Positions 1 to 9,334 of a DNA stretch of 38,187 nt are shown here, piece after piece. Position 1 is the first letter of the stretch, and every line of letters begins with the position of its first letter. This DNA comes from an uncultured Porphyromonadaceae bacterium (lineage in GTDB: Bacteria > Bacteroidota > Bacteroidia > Bacteroidales > UBA11471), in the NCBI GenBank assembly GCA_900542765.1, contig UQOX01000024.1, positions 1 through 38,187 of the forward strand, read 5' to 3'. The notes under the pieces are model-generated. The model saw only the letters and a program-made list of their open reading frames with translations, made no database searches and was not told the DNA's origin. Both the position numbers and the translations under genes were made by a program.

Positions 1-1139
1 TAGCCGGCGTCGCAACGCTCTTTGGCGGCACTCGAGGCCACGTCGCGGGGCACGAGGTTCCCGAAGGCCGGGTAGCGGCGCTCCAAGTAGTAGTCGCGGT
101 CTTCTTCCTTGATGTCGGTGGGTTTCAGTTTGCCGGCGCGAATGGCTTCGGCGTCTTCTTTTTTCTTGGGTACCCAGATGCGGCCGTCGTTGCGGAGCGA
201 CTCCGACATGAGGGTGAGTTTCGACTGGAATTCGCCGTGTACGGGAATGCAGGTCGGGTGAATCTGTGCGAAGGCGGGGTTGGCGAAGTAGGCGCCTTTG
301 CGATAGCATTGCATGGCAGCCGAGCCGTTCGAGCCCATGGCGTTGGTCGAGAGGAAGAAGGTGCGGCCGTAACCACCGGTGGCGATGACCACGGCGTGGG
401 CGGCATAGCGCTCTATCTTACCGGTGATGAGGTTGCGGGCAATGATACCGCGGGCACGGCCGTCGATGATGACGAGGTCGAGCATTTCGTGGCGGGGGAA
501 GAGTTTTACGGTGCCTTTCTTCACTTGGCGGCTCAATGCCGAGTAGGCGCCGAGCAACAGTTGTTGGCCGGTCTGTCCTTTGGCATAGAAAGTACGCGAC
601 ACTTGGGCACCACCGAACGAACGGTTGTCGAGCAATCCGCCGTATTCACGGGCGAAGGGTACGCCTTGTGCCACGCATTGGTCGATGATGGAGTTTGACA
701 CTTCGGCCAGACGGTAAACGTTGGCTTCGCGGGCGCGGTAGTCGCCACCCTTGATGGTGTCGTAGAAGAGGCGGTACACGCTGTCGCCGTCGTTCTGGTA
801 GTTCTTGGCGGCATTGATACCTCCTTGTGCCGCGATGGAGTGGGCGCGGCGGGGAGAGTCTTGAATGCAGAAACTCAGCACGTTGAATCCCATTTCGCCG
901 AGCGATGCGGCAGCCGATGCGCCGGCCAGGCCGGTACCTACGACGATGATGTCGAGGCGGCGTTTGTTGGCGGGGTTCACCAGTTTCTGGTGGCTTTTAT
1001 AGTTGGTCCACTTTTCGGCCAAGGGGCCTTCGGGAATTTTGGAGTCGATTTTTTTTGCAGCCGGTTGGGTTGCAGCTTGCGGGGCTTCCTGTTGGGTTTT
1101 AGCCTCCATAGCTTCGGGGGTTATATCTGTTTTAGCCAT
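1..1139 (-). CDS. frdA: Fumarate reductase / succinate dehydrogenase flavoprotein subunit, 5' part (runs off the left edge)
   Basis: Catalytic flavoprotein of the membrane-bound fumarate reductase/succinate dehydrogenase, which interconverts fumarate and succinate and exchanges electrons with the iron-sulfur subunit. About 379 codons are present; the C-terminus lies outside the window. Visible: the dinucleotide-binding motif GTGLAG at residues 68-73; His100 in the [11 protein letters not shown] segment, which fits the covalent FAD attachment site; the GGYGRTF segment; and the substrate-side [10 protein letters not shown] segment. The start ATG at 1139 is 26 bases after the sdhC stop, so the two are co-transcribed; the iron-sulfur gene frdB would be expected next, off the window. 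Odd: about 30 Ala/Gln/Pro-rich residues precede the usual start of the family ([11 protein letters not shown]). A second ATG at residue 11 would shorten this only slightly. The family call is secure. Confidence 0.95.
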   Translation of the reverse strand, partial: MAKTDITPEAMEAKTQQEAPQAATQPAAKKIDSKIPEGPLAEKWTNYKSHQKLVNPANKRRLDIIVVGTGLAGASAAASLGEMGFNVLSFCIQDSPRRAHSIAAQGGINAAKNYQNDGDSVYRLFYDTIKGGDYRAREANVYRLAEVSNSIIDQCVAQGVPFAREYGGLLDNRSFGGAQVSRTFYAKGQTGQQLLLGAYSALSRQVKKGTVKLFPRHEMLDLVIIDGRARGIIARNLITGKIERYAAHAVVIATGGYGRTFFLSTNAMGSNGSAAMQCYRKGAYFANPAFAQIHPTCIPVHGEFQSKLTLMSESLRNDGRIWVPKKKEDAEAIRAGKLKPTDIKEEDRDYYLERRYPAFGNLVPRDVASSAAKERCDAG

Positions 1140-1165
1140 AGTCAATATGATTAGATGATGTTACG

Positions 1166-1828
1166 TTATGCTATGAAACCGAAATAGATGGCTACCACAG
1201 CAAATCCGAGGCAGAGAATGGTCGTGTAGATGTTGGAGATGCATTTCCAGCGCGACAGCCAGATTTTGTTGTTCCAGCCCAGCGTCTGAATGGCGCTCCA
1301 AAAACCGTGGGTGAGGTGGAACCAGATGGCCACGAACCATACCAGGTAGATGATGGCCACGATGGGGTTGCCGAGCGTCTCGACGATGAGACCGTATCCG
1401 TCGTGGGGGTTCACTTCGGGCAGAATGCCGGTGATTTCGTTGAACTGCATTTTGAACCAGAATTGGTACAAGTGCAATGCGATGCCCAATACGACGATGA
1501 TGCCCAATACAAGCATGTTCTGGGAGGCCCATTCGACATCTTTGGGTCTTTCGGTCACTTTGTAACGGTCTTTTCCGCGGGCCCGACGGTTGATGTAGGT
1601 CAGCCACAAGGCAAAGAGAATGTGCAGTACCGCACCGGCTGCGATGACGGCGGTACCTGCCAGGGCATACCAGTTGGCTCCCAAGAATTCACACACCGCG
1701 TTGTAACCTTTGGCCGAGAAGATGGCCACCAAGTTCATCGACATGTGGAATGTCAGGAACAGGATAAGAAAAAGACCGGTGAGGCTCATCACCACCTTTT
1801 TCCCGATTGATGAGTTTAATAACCACAT
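1166..1828 (-). CDS. sdhC: Fumarate reductase / succinate dehydrogenase cytochrome b subunit
   Basis: A 220-residue membrane anchor that carries electrons between the quinone pool and the FrdAB head. Five hydrophobic segments are visible (about 12-37, 53-79, 105-127, 155-183, 200-219), matching the five-helix, di-heme b558 family. His28, His69, His119 and His171/His174 lie in or next to these helices and are good candidates for the heme ligands. It is the first gene of its operon, directly upstream of frdA. A consensus promoter lies about 75 bases before the ATG. The fumarate reductase direction is inferred from Bacteroidales physiology, not from the sequence. Confidence 0.93.
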   Translation of the reverse strand: MWLLNSSIGKKVVMSLTGLFLILFLTFHMSMNLVAIFSAKGYNAVCEFLGANWYALAGTAVIAAGAVLHILFALWLTYINRRARGKDRYKVTERPKDVEWASQNMLVLGIIVVLGIALHLYQFWFKMQFNEITGILPEVNPHDGYGLIVETLGNPIVAIIYLVWFVAIWFHLTHGFWSAIQTLGWNNKIWLSRWKCISNIYTTILCLGFAVVAIYFGFIA

Positions 1829-1902
1829 AAGATTTGAGATTTTTTTGAGTTAATATTTGTCTTATAATGTATTGCCTATTGAAAACATCTCTTTTCGGCT
1901 TG

Positions 1903-1934
1903 CAAAATTAATGGAATGTCGATATGTATGCAAA
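1903..1934 (-). promoter_or_regulatory. Promoter of the sdhC-frdA operon
   Basis: On the minus strand, TTTG (1934-1931), a 20-bp spacer and TAATTTTG (1910-1903) match the Bacteroidetes -33/-7 consensus exactly. The predicted start is near 1896-1899, giving a leader of about 70 nt before sdhC. Confidence 0.8.
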
Positions 1935-1952
1935 TATTAAGGAAAAATTTCG

Positions 1953-3059
1953 CTAATCTGACCGTTGATTCCATTGCAAGGTTGCCATTACGGGGTAGTG
2001 GTCGGAGTAGCTTTTGTGTATGATGCGGCTGCCGGTCGCCCGCAGGGCGTCGTTGTGCAGAATGTGGTCGATGCGGAACCACATTCCCGACTCGTGGTAG
2101 GTGATGCCCGGGCCGAATCCCGTCGATACATATGCATCGCCGAAATCGCCGCGTATCTTGCGGTAGGCATAGGACTGGGGCGTGTCGTTGAAGTCGCCGC
2201 AGATGACGACGGCGCCCGGTATCTCCTCGGCAAACGCGCGTATGGCACGGGCCTGCTTGGCGCGCATGGCACCTGCGCGGGCCAGTTTTTTCAGGAGTTG
2301 GTTTTTGGCTTGGGGCAGGAGGTCGGTCGATTGGGTCGGGTGCTTGGCTATCTGCTCATACAGTTCCCGGTCTTTGTGTTCGAGATGGTTCGATTCGAGA
2401 TGGCAGTTGATGAGCGTGAGCGGCTTCCCGTTGATGGAGAACTGGTAGAGGCAGGCCCGGTTGCTTGATTCGTCGAAAGAGATGGTCTCGACCTTCTTGA
2501 TAGGGTATTTCGAGTAGCAGGCGATGCCCGTGTGGTAGAGGCTGGGTTTGTAGACGTGGTGATAGGGGTATTCCGACAGCACCCGTTCTATGCCTCTTTG
2601 GGTGAGCTGTTGCCTTTTGGTCGGTTGGTTGCTGTATTCTTGCAGGCAGATGATATCGGCCTCACTGTCGCGCAGCAGGTCGAGAATCGTGTTGCTCTTC
2701 CCTCCGCTGGTCGATGCGGCCTGGCCGAAGCTCTGTATGTTGTAGGTGAGCAGGGTGATTCCCTCCTTGGGGCTTCTCCAGTTTATGTGCACGGGAAAGT
2801 AGTTGCGGGCCGACCCGAATGAGAGCAGCAGGAAAATCACGGGAAGGAGGGCATATTTCCGTGGACGAATGAAGAGTTGCAGCAGCAGGAGCGACACTTC
2901 GAGGAAAAAGAATAAGGGATAGGCCAGCGTGAAGAAGAGTGCCGGTGCAAAACGGTCGGGCGGAATCAGGTCGCTGTATGCGGCTACGAGCAGCAGCCCG
3001 CCCGCGACAAGGTTGATGCTCAAAGCCAGTATCCGGTAGGCGGCTGAAAAAAATTTCAT
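1953..3059 (-). CDS. Membrane-anchored endonuclease/exonuclease/phosphatase (EEP) family protein
   Basis: A 368-residue protein with three N-terminal hydrophobic segments (about 8-30, 40-63, 70-82) and a C-terminal EEP domain (DNase I-like fold) from about residue 100. Catalytic motifs are complete: Asn107 in LLTYNIQSF, Glu141 in DIICLQEYS, Asp289/Asn291 in GDFNDTP, Asp331-His332 and Asp353-His354 in SDHYPV. The domain is therefore probably an active metal-dependent phosphodiesterase or phosphatase, most likely outside the cytoplasm; the substrate is unknown. I chose the ATG at 3059, 10 bases after the stop of the upstream rhomboid gene and preceded by a purine-rich GAAGAAGGG. An in-frame ATG at 3125 would add 22 lysine-rich residues overlapping the rhomboid gene and is less likely. 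It ends the rhomboid-rhomboid-EEP gene set. Confidence 0.85.
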   Translation of the reverse strand: MKFFSAAYRILALSINLVAGGLLLVAAYSDLIPPDRFAPALFFTLAYPLFFFLEVSLLLLQLFIRPRKYALLPVIFLLLSFGSARNYFPVHINWRSPKEGITLLTYNIQSFGQAASTSGGKSNTILDLLRDSEADIICLQEYSNQPTKRQQLTQRGIERVLSEYPYHHVYKPSLYHTGIACYSKYPIKKVETISFDESSNRACLYQFSINGKPLTLINCHLESNHLEHKDRELYEQIAKHPTQSTDLLPQAKNQLLKKLARAGAMRAKQARAIRAFAEEIPGAVVICGDFNDTPQSYAYRKIRGDFGDAYVSTGFGPGITYHESGMWFRIDHILHNDALRATGSRIIHKSYSDHYPVMATLQWNQRSD

Positions 3060-3069
3060 GCCCTTCTTC

Positions 3070-3957
3070 TTATTTTTTCCCGGCTTCGAAGAGTTGTCGT
3101 TTTTCGTCCCGTGAGAGTGATTCATATCCCGATTGTTTTATTTTGTCGAGGATGCGGTCTATTTCGACCGTTTTCTCTTGCCGGCGTCGCAAATATTCTT
3201 CGTCGCTGACATTCCTTGTGCGGTTTGGGCGACTCTTTTTGAACGGGCGGCTGCTTGGGGTTCCCGGTTTGAAGAGAAGAACAAATTGGTCGACCATACG
3301 GTTGAAACTTTTTGTCAAGTCGCGGCCGGTTTTGTATTGCCGGGCAAAAAGGTAGCCGAAGAGGGCGCCTCCGATGTGGGCAATGTGTCCGCCCGCATTT
3401 TGGGACGTGATGCTCAGCAGGTCGAGCAGCACGGTGACCAGGGCAATGTATTTGAGCGAGACATCGCCCAGCAGGAACAGCCTTATTTTATAGTCGGGGG
3501 CGTAGGCCGACACGGCAAACACGACGCCCAGTACGGCGGCCGATGCGCCCAGCAGCATGCCTCGGCTGGCGGCGAAATAGGGCAGCAGGTTGTAGGCCGC
3601 CAGGTAGAGCACGGCTCCGCTCAACCCGCCCAAGATATAGACCCCGCCAAACTGCTTGGCGTTGAAAAACAGGAGGAAGAGCTGCCCGAACCAGTAGAGC
3701 CACAGCATGTTGAAGAGCAGGTGCAGCAGGTCATACTGGAAAAACATGTAGCTGATGACCGTGTAGGGCCGATGCAGCAGGAGGGTGGGGTCGGACGGCA
3801 GTTCGAGATAGGGCGCTACCGAGAACGGACTGCCCATCAAGGTGCAGATGATGTCGGAGAGCCGCACGACAAGGAACAGGCCGACGTTGATGAAGATAAA
3901 CTTTATCGGCAGTTGCCCCGTGTTGTATTTCAGGCGCAGGTCATCAAAAATACCCAT
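3070..3957 (-). CDS. Rhomboid family intramembrane serine protease with C-terminal tail
   Basis: A 295-residue multi-pass membrane protein. Rhomboid signatures: His79-x3-Asn83 in a transmembrane segment, the serine motif as GASA with Ser139, and the catalytic His194 in AHIGG. Ser and His are both present, so the dyad is intact, but the motif is GxSA instead of the usual GxSG. After the membrane domain comes a charged cytoplasmic tail (about 205-295) rich in Arg/Lys, predicted helical near its end. The ATG at 3957 has GGAGG 8 bases upstream and overlaps the end of the preceding rhomboid gene by 14 bases, which suggests translational coupling. An in-frame ATG further upstream would lie deep in that gene and is rejected. 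Substrate unknown. Confidence 0.9.
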   Translation of the reverse strand: MGIFDDLRLKYNTGQLPIKFIFINVGLFLVVRLSDIICTLMGSPFSVAPYLELPSDPTLLLHRPYTVISYMFFQYDLLHLLFNMLWLYWFGQLFLLFFNAKQFGGVYILGGLSGAVLYLAAYNLLPYFAASRGMLLGASAAVLGVVFAVSAYAPDYKIRLFLLGDVSLKYIALVTVLLDLLSITSQNAGGHIAHIGGALFGYLFARQYKTGRDLTKSFNRMVDQFVLLFKPGTPSSRPFKKSRPNRTRNVSDEEYLRRRQEKTVEIDRILDKIKQSGYESLSRDEKRQLFEAGKK

Positions 3958-4654
3958 TGCGGCTGCCTCCTTTCTTGCGCCAGTAGAGAATGAGTATGAG
4001 GCCGAAGAGCATGCCGCCCAGGTGGGCAAAGTGGGCGATGTTGTCACCGCCGCCGCTGCTGCTGCGAATACCCAGGAAGAGCTCGATGAGTCCGTAGCCG
4101 ATGACGAAATATTTGGCCTTGATGGGGATAGGGATAAACATCAGGAAGAGCTCGGCGTTGGGGAACAGCATGCCGAAGGCCAGCAAAATGCCGAACACGG
4201 CACCCGAGGCTCCGATGGTGATGATGTTGTTGAGCATCATTTGCGTGTGCTCCCAGCCGATGGCGGCTTCGGTATGGACGATGGCTTCATGCAGGGAGAG
4301 GTACCAGGTGATTTCCTGTATCAGTCCGGCGCCGAGGCCGGTGATGATGTAAAAGACAAGGAAACGTTTCCCGCCCCACACCATTTCGAGCGTGCGGCCG
4401 AAAATGAAGACCGAGAACATGTTGAAGAAGACATGCCCGAACGAATAGGGGTCGTGCATGAACATGTAGGTCACCATCTGTGCGGCGTTGAAACGTTCGG
4501 CCTGGAAGTAGTGCAGCCCCATGTACTCGACCAGGTCGATACCGAGGGTTTTCTTGAAGACAATGGTTGCCAGCCATAGCAACAAGTTGATAATAATCAG
4601 GTTTTTGGTGACAGGCGGAATGCTGCTGAGAAAATTTGATCGGTTTTCAATCAT
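3944..4654 (-). CDS. Rhomboid family intramembrane serine protease
   Basis: A 236-residue protein with about six hydrophobic segments. The canonical rhomboid residues are all visible: His74-x3-Asn78 (GHVFFN), Ser150 in GASG, and His211 in AHLGG. It is expected to cleave membrane proteins within or next to their transmembrane segment. It is the first gene of a three-gene minus-strand set (rhomboid, rhomboid, EEP protein) and lies divergent to the HU gene. A -7 promoter element is present about 70 bases upstream. Compared with its neighbour it lacks the long charged C-terminal tail, so the pair may divide substrates or functions; this is inference. Confidence 0.93.
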   Translation of the reverse strand: MIENRSNFLSSIPPVTKNLIIINLLLWLATIVFKKTLGIDLVEYMGLHYFQAERFNAAQMVTYMFMHDPYSFGHVFFNMFSVFIFGRTLEMVWGGKRFLVFYIITGLGAGLIQEITWYLSLHEAIVHTEAAIGWEHTQMMLNNIITIGASGAVFGILLAFGMLFPNAELFLMFIPIPIKAKYFVIGYGLIELFLGIRSSSGGGDNIAHFAHLGGMLFGLILILYWRKKGGSRNGYF

Positions 4655-4718
4655 GTGGGTTTATTTATGGTGTGCCGAACAATAACGGCTGTTTCGGGTT
4701 GAAAAGTTTTATGCGACA

Positions 4719-4726
4719 CAAAAATA
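4719..4726 (-). promoter_or_regulatory. Possible -7 element of the rhomboid operon
   Basis: TATTTTTG on the minus strand fits TAnnTTTG and sits about 65 bases before the first rhomboid ATG. I see no good -33 TTTG at the right distance, so this is tentative. Confidence 0.4.
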
Positions 4727-4809
4727 AGGAATATTTCTTTGCCGAAAAGATAAAAAAAGGACAGAATGGGAAAAGGATAAATATTTTTGTCTTTTTTTTG
4801 ACCTAAACC

Positions 4810-4840
4810 TTTGTTTTTTTGTTTTTTAATTATACATTTG
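4810..4840 (+). promoter_or_regulatory. Promoter of the HU gene
   Basis: TTTG (4810-4813), a 19-bp spacer and TACATTTG (4833-4840) match the Bacteroidetes consensus. The predicted start near 4845 gives a 5' leader of about 80 nt, AT-rich, with no structure I can name. Confidence 0.8.
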
Positions 4841-4923
4841 TCCACAACTTGATGCTCTTTCCCCTTGTCGGGATAGAAGAAAGGAAGAAAATAAACCATA
4901 TTTTAATACTAACAATAAACATT

Positions 4924-5196
4924 ATGAACAAAACAGATTTGATTGCTGCTGTTGCAGAAAAAGCCGGCTTGGCCAAGACCGACACCAAAAAGGCGTTGGA
5001 AGCATTTGTTGCTACCGTATCGGAAGAGTTGGCAAAAGGTGAAAAAATCGCTTTGATTGGTTTCGGAACTTTCTCTGTCAGCGAGAAAAGTGCAAGAACC
5101 GGTATCAATCCCGCTACCAAACAGACCATCACCATTCCGGCCAAGAAAGTGGTAAAATTCAAAGCCGGTGCAGAATTGGCCGACAAAGTAAAATAA
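4924..5196 (+). CDS. hup: HU-family DNA-binding protein
   Basis: A 90-residue nucleoid protein, the normal size for the HU/IHF family. Seen: the N-terminal helical dimerisation half (MNKTDLIAAVAEKAGL), the GFGTF turn, and the DNA-binding arm region with a conserved proline (RTGINPATK) followed by IPAKKVVKFKAG. It should bind and bend DNA as a dimer and help compact the chromosome. The ATG at 4924 gives the usual HU N-terminus; reading further upstream in the frame adds an AT-rich, non-conserved stretch. It has its own promoter and a strong terminator, so it is monocistronic, as expected for an abundant protein. Confidence 0.96.
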   Translation: MNKTDLIAAVAEKAGLAKTDTKKALEAFVATVSEELAKGEKIALIGFGTFSVSEKSARTGINPATKQTITIPAKKVVKFKAGAELADKVK

Positions 5197-5217
5197 TTGT
5201 TTTACGGATTGAAAAAG

Positions 5218-5251
5218 AAAAAACCTCTTCCCCGCGGGGAAGAGGTTTTTT
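5218..5251. terminator. Bidirectional terminator between hup and the S41 peptidase gene
   Basis: A perfect 22-bp palindrome (5224-5245, centred on CCGCGG) has A residues before it and T residues after it. It can therefore work on both strands, ending hup from the left and the S41 peptidase operon from the right. Confidence 0.9.
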
Positions 5252-5320
5252 CTTTTTTCGTGTAGCCGGGTAAGAGATAGGCCCCGACGAGCGGTAATGG
5301 CCTGCACGTCGCGGCCGTGC

Positions 5321-6973
5321 TTATTCGCCCAGCAAGGAGGGGTATGCCTCGGTCCTAATGATTTCAACCGCTTTGAGATAGGTCGGGTCGGTCGGGTTGT
5401 AAATCTTATAGAACGCCGATGCGTCGTTGTAGAGGTCTCGGGCCAGCAAGGCTTTGAGATGAGTGGCGATGAGGGGCATGGCTTGCTCCCTCTCGGCGGC
5501 GTCTTTGGGCGTGATGCCCGACCGGGCGGCCAGTTCGTCGAGCAATTTCAACAGGTCGTCGTCGATGACATATTGGTCGATAAACCGTTGCACGCGCCGG
5601 TACTTGGCGTTCAACTCCTTGCGGTGGCTGTCGAGGTAGGTATAGACGCTGCGGTTCAGCACGCCGCTGCGCAGGAGCTGGCGATGGTAGGCGGTGTAGC
5701 GTGTGGTGTCGAGGCCCACGAAGACATCGGGCATGATGCCTCCGCCGCCATAGACCGTGCGTCCGGTGCGCAAAGTCTTGTAAGTGAGTGAGTCGGGGAA
5801 GTGAATGCTGTCGGCATTCATCAGTTCGCCATGCATGAACCGATCATTCAAATCCTGTTCGTATGCTTCGTTCTCGCCTTTGACATAAGGACGTTGAATG
5901 CAGCGGCCGGTGGGCGTGTGGTAGCGGGCCACGGTGAGGCGCAGCAGCGACTGGTCGGGCAGGGTGATGGGGCGTTGTACCAGCCCCTTGCCAAATGTGC
6001 GACGGCCTACGACCACGGCGCGGTCCCAGTCTTGGAGCGCGCCGGCCAGTATTTCGCTGGCCGAGGCCGACAATTCATCGACCATCACCACGACCCGTTC
6101 GTCGGGAAGGAGGGGTTTGCCCGAGGCTTTCTCTTGGGCCCGGCGGGTGTTGCGCCCTTCGGTGTAGACGATGAGTTGGTCTTTGTCGAGGAACATGTCG
6201 GCGATGGCGACGGCGACGTTGAGATAGCCGCCACCGTTGCCTTGCAGGTCGAGAATGAGGCGGCGCATACCCTCCTTGCGGAGCGATTTCACCGCTTTTT
6301 CCATCTCTTCGGCGCTCTTTTCGGCAAAGCGGCTCAGCCTGATGTAGCCCGTCGAGTCGTCGAGCATGTAGGTGGCGTCGATGCTGTTTACCGGGATTTT
6401 ATCGCGGGTGATTTTGAATGTTATCGGTTCGCTCACGCCGCGCCGCACGACACCTACCGAGACTTTGCTGCCCCGCTTGCCCCGCAGCATGGTGATGATG
6501 TCGTTGATGGGACGTTTCACGCCGGCCACGAGGGTGTCGTCGACCGTCACGATGCGGTCGCCGGGCAAGATGCCCGCTTTCTCCGAAGGGCCGCCGACGA
6601 TGGTCTGCACGACGAGCAGCGTGTCGTTGAGCATGTTTATCTGCACCCCGATGCCGTCGAAGCGGCCCGACAGGGTTTCGAGCGTCTGCTTCGCTTCATG
6701 GGGTGGCAGGTAGGTCGAGTGGGGGTCGAGTTGTTTGAGCATGGCGGCGATGGTCTTTTCGGCGAGGGTGTCTTCGTCGACCACGTCGACATAAAGACGC
6801 GAGACGGCGGCTGCCACCATGTTTATCTTGTTGAGCGCATTGAAGCGGCGGGGTTGTTCCTCGCGACGATTCTCGGTCGATGCGCGTCGGTCGTTTTCTT
6901 GCGGGGTTTGTGCCATTGCCGTCCCCGTCAGCAGCAGGAGGGGGAGCAGCAGGAGTGTCGTGAGCCTTTTCAT
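5321..6973 (-). CDS. S41-family C-terminal processing peptidase (carboxy-terminal protease)
   Basis: A 550-residue exported protease. An N-terminal signal sequence (Lys-Arg, a leucine-rich core, TAMAQ near residue 21) sends it out of the cytoplasm. A PDZ domain spans about 100-190 (FDGIGVQI, GGPSEKAGILPGDRI) and should bind the substrate C-terminus. The S41 catalytic core follows: LDLQGNGGGY at about 241-250, Ser304 in SASASE, and Lys329 in FGKGLVQ. The Ser-Lys spacing of 25 matches E. coli Prc. It is the last gene of the rnr-parE-coaD-peptidase set, 13 bases after the coaD stop, and ends at the palindromic terminator next to hup. Confidence 0.93.
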   Translation of the reverse strand: MKRLTTLLLLPLLLLTGTAMAQTPQENDRRASTENRREEQPRRFNALNKINMVAAAVSRLYVDVVDEDTLAEKTIAAMLKQLDPHSTYLPPHEAKQTLETLSGRFDGIGVQINMLNDTLLVVQTIVGGPSEKAGILPGDRIVTVDDTLVAGVKRPINDIITMLRGKRGSKVSVGVVRRGVSEPITFKITRDKIPVNSIDATYMLDDSTGYIRLSRFAEKSAEEMEKAVKSLRKEGMRRLILDLQGNGGGYLNVAVAIADMFLDKDQLIVYTEGRNTRRAQEKASGKPLLPDERVVVMVDELSASASEILAGALQDWDRAVVVGRRTFGKGLVQRPITLPDQSLLRLTVARYHTPTGRCIQRPYVKGENEAYEQDLNDRFMHGELMNADSIHFPDSLTYKTLRTGRTVYGGGGIMPDVFVGLDTTRYTAYHRQLLRSGVLNRSVYTYLDSHRKELNAKYRRVQRFIDQYVIDDDLLKLLDELAARSGITPKDAAEREQAMPLIATHLKALLARDLYNDASAFYKIYNPTDPTYLKAVEIIRTEAYPSLLGE

Positions 6974-6986
6974 GGGTCGGTGGGGG

Positions 6987-7463
6987 TTAGCGGACGTCGG
7001 GGAGAACGAGGTTTTGGGGTATGAACTGTTTCACCGGTTGGTTGAAGCGCAGCAATTCGCGCACGACCGAGGAGCTGATGTGGGCATATTGCGGCTCGGT
7101 GAAGAGCAGGAGCGTTTCGATGCCCGAGATGTCGCGGTTGAGGTCGGCGATGGTCTTCTCGTATTCGAAGTCGGCGACGGAACGTATGCCCCGCAAGATG
7201 GCGGTCGCTTCCCGTTTTTTTGCCTCGATGACGGTGAGGTTGTCGTAGGTGATGACTTCGACGCGGGGTTCGTCGGCAAACAGGTTTCGCAGCATCTCCA
7301 CCCGTTGTTCCGGCGTGAAGAGGCAGCGCTTGGCATCGTTGATGCCGATGGCGACGATGACTTTGTCGAAGATTTGCAAGGCGCGCCGCGTCACCGATTC
7401 GTGGCCCAGCGTGAAGGGGTCGAATGTGCCCGGATAAAAGGCTGTTTTTTCAGAGGTCTTCAT
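6987..7463 (-). CDS. coaD: Pantetheine-phosphate adenylyltransferase
   Basis: A 158-residue cytoplasmic enzyme that makes dephospho-CoA from 4'-phosphopantetheine and ATP, the penultimate step of coenzyme A synthesis. Family signatures are seen: the nucleotidyltransferase motif [10 protein letters not shown] near the N-terminus, [15 protein letters not shown], and the C-terminal [10 protein letters not shown] segment that matches the ISSTxVR motif. The length is normal for CoaD. The ATG overlaps the last 14 bases of parE, suggesting coupled translation. The gene set rnr-parE-coaD-peptidase lies on one strand with short gaps. Confidence 0.96.
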   Translation of the reverse strand: MKTSEKTAFYPGTFDPFTLGHESVTRRALQIFDKVIVAIGINDAKRCLFTPEQRVEMLRNLFADEPRVEVITYDNLTVIEAKKREATAILRGIRSVADFEYEKTIADLNRDISGIETLLLFTEPQYAHISSSVVRELLRFNQPVKQFIPQNLVLPDVR

Positions 7464-9303
7464 CGTCTACAATCAGGTTATCGATAATGAAATTCTGTCG
7501 TTCCATGGTGTTTTTCCCCATGTAAAATTCGAGTAGCTCTTTCACCGAGTCTTCTTTGCGCAGGGTGACCTGGTCGAGCCGGATATTCTCGCCGATGAAC
7601 TCTTTGAACTCATCGGGAGAAATCTCTCCGAGCCCTTTGAAACGGGTGATTTCGGCGTTCTCGCCGAAATATCTGATGGCCTCGATGCGTTCCTGGTCGG
7701 TGTAGCAGTAGCGGGTTTCTTTCTTGTCGCGCACGCGGAAGAGCGGCGTTTGCAAGATGTAGACGTGTCCTTTCTTGATGAGGTCGGGGAAGAATTGCAG
7801 CAGGAAGGTGAGCGTGAGCAGCCTGATGTGCATGCCGTCGTCGTCGGCATCGGTGGCGATGATCACCTTGTTGTAGCGCAACCCCTCGATACCGTCTTCG
7901 ACATTGAGGGCGGCTTGCAGCAGGTTGAACTCCTCGTTCTCGTAGACTACCTCGCGGGTCTGCCCGTAACTGTTGAGCGGTTTGCCCCGCAGGCTGAAAA
8001 TGGCTTGCGTGTCGGCGTTGCGGCTCTTGCCTATCGAGCCCGAGGCCGAGTCGCCCTCGGTGATGAAGATGCAGGTCTCGTCGCGCAGGTCGCCTTTGGG
8101 GTCGTTGTAGTGTATGCGGCAGTCTTGCAGTTTGCGGTTGTGGAGGTTGGCCTTTTTGGCCCGTTCACGGGCAATCTTCGAGACGCCGGCGATGGCTTTG
8201 CGCTCTTTTTCGGAGTCTTGTATCTTTTTGAGGAGAATCTCTTTGGTCTCGTTGTTGCGGTGGAGGTAGTTGTCGAGTTCTTTTTTCAGGAAGTCGCCGA
8301 TGAACTTGTTCACCGTGGGGCCGTCGGGTCCCATGTCGCGCGAACTGAGTTTGGTCTTGGTCTGCGACTCGAAGACCGGTTCCTCGACCTTGATGCTGAT
8401 GGCGGCTACCATGCCGTTGCGAATGTCGGCATATTCGAAGTTCTTGGAGAAAAACTCCTTGATGGTGCGCGACACCGCCTCTTTGAAGGCCGACAGGTGG
8501 GTGCCCCCCAGTATCGTATGTTGGCCGTTGACAAACGAGTAGAACTCCTCGCCATACTGGTCGTTGTGGGTGATGACCACTTCGATGTCGTCGCCTTTGA
8601 GGTGTATCATCGGGTAGAGGGGGGTGGCGGTCATCTTCTCGTTGAGCAGGTCGACGAGGCCGTTTTTCGACGTGTACCGCACGCCGTTGTAGATGAAGGT
8701 GAGACCCGAGTTGAGATAGGTGTAGTTCTTGATGAGGGCGACGACAAACTCTTCGCGGTATTTGTAGTCGACGAATATCGTGTCGTCGGGTTTGAAGCAC
8801 ACCCAGGTTCCGTTGTTCTGGTCGGTAGGGATGATGGCGCTCTCTTCGACTTTGTTGCCGCAGGCATAGGTGACGCTTTTGCATTCGCCGTCGCGGTAAG
8901 ACTCGATGCGGAATTCCGACGAGAGGGCGTTCACGGCCTTGATGCCCACACCGTTGAGGCCGACCGACTTCTTGAATGCCTTGGAGTCGTACTTGGCGCC
9001 GGTGTTCATCTTGGAGGAGACGTCGACTACTTTGTCGAGGGGGATTCCCCGTCCGTAGTCGCGCACCGACACGCGGTCGTCTTCGATGTCGACGATGACT
9101 TGTTTGCCATAGCCCATCATATACTCGTCGATGGTGTTGTCGATGACCTCTTTGAGCAGCACATAGATGCCGTCGTCGGCGTGCGTGCCGTCGCCGAGTT
9201 TCCCGATATACATGCCGGGACGCCGGCGTATGTGTTCTTTCCAGTCGAGGGTGCGTATGCTGTCTGAGCCGTATTCGATTCCGTCTTTGGTGTCTTCTGC
9301 CAT
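7450..9303 (-). CDS. parE: DNA topoisomerase IV subunit B
   Basis: A 617-residue ATPase subunit of a type IIA topoisomerase. Seen: the GHKL ATPase region ([40 protein letters not shown]) and the TOPRIM domain ([11 protein letters not shown] and [11 protein letters not shown], which bind Mg2+). I call it ParE rather than GyrB because a second, better GyrB is encoded at 11870-13837 and because residues such as [12 protein letters not shown] are typical of Bacteroidales ParE. parC is not in the window. It starts 31 bases after the rnr stop and overlaps coaD at its end. Confidence 0.92.
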   Translation of the reverse strand: MAEDTKDGIEYGSDSIRTLDWKEHIRRRPGMYIGKLGDGTHADDGIYVLLKEVIDNTIDEYMMGYGKQVIVDIEDDRVSVRDYGRGIPLDKVVDVSSKMNTGAKYDSKAFKKSVGLNGVGIKAVNALSSEFRIESYRDGECKSVTYACGNKVEESAIIPTDQNNGTWVCFKPDDTIFVDYKYREEFVVALIKNYTYLNSGLTFIYNGVRYTSKNGLVDLLNEKMTATPLYPMIHLKGDDIEVVITHNDQYGEEFYSFVNGQHTILGGTHLSAFKEAVSRTIKEFFSKNFEYADIRNGMVAAISIKVEEPVFESQTKTKLSSRDMGPDGPTVNKFIGDFLKKELDNYLHRNNETKEILLKKIQDSEKERKAIAGVSKIARERAKKANLHNRKLQDCRIHYNDPKGDLRDETCIFITEGDSASGSIGKSRNADTQAIFSLRGKPLNSYGQTREVVYENEEFNLLQAALNVEDGIEGLRYNKVIIATDADDDGMHIRLLTLTFLLQFFPDLIKKGHVYILQTPLFRVRDKKETRYCYTDQERIEAIRYFGENAEITRFKGLGEISPDEFKEFIGENIRLDQVTLRKEDSVKELLEFYMGKNTMERQNFIIDNLIVDDEDL

Positions 9304-9334
9304 GGTGTATGCAATTAATGTGGGGTGTCTTTGT

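Noticed and set aside
4651..4923. A small open frame in the rhomboid-hup gap and an N-terminal extension of HU
   Set aside because: Both lie across promoter elements and translate AT-rich DNA; the ATG at 4924 gives the normal HU N-terminus.
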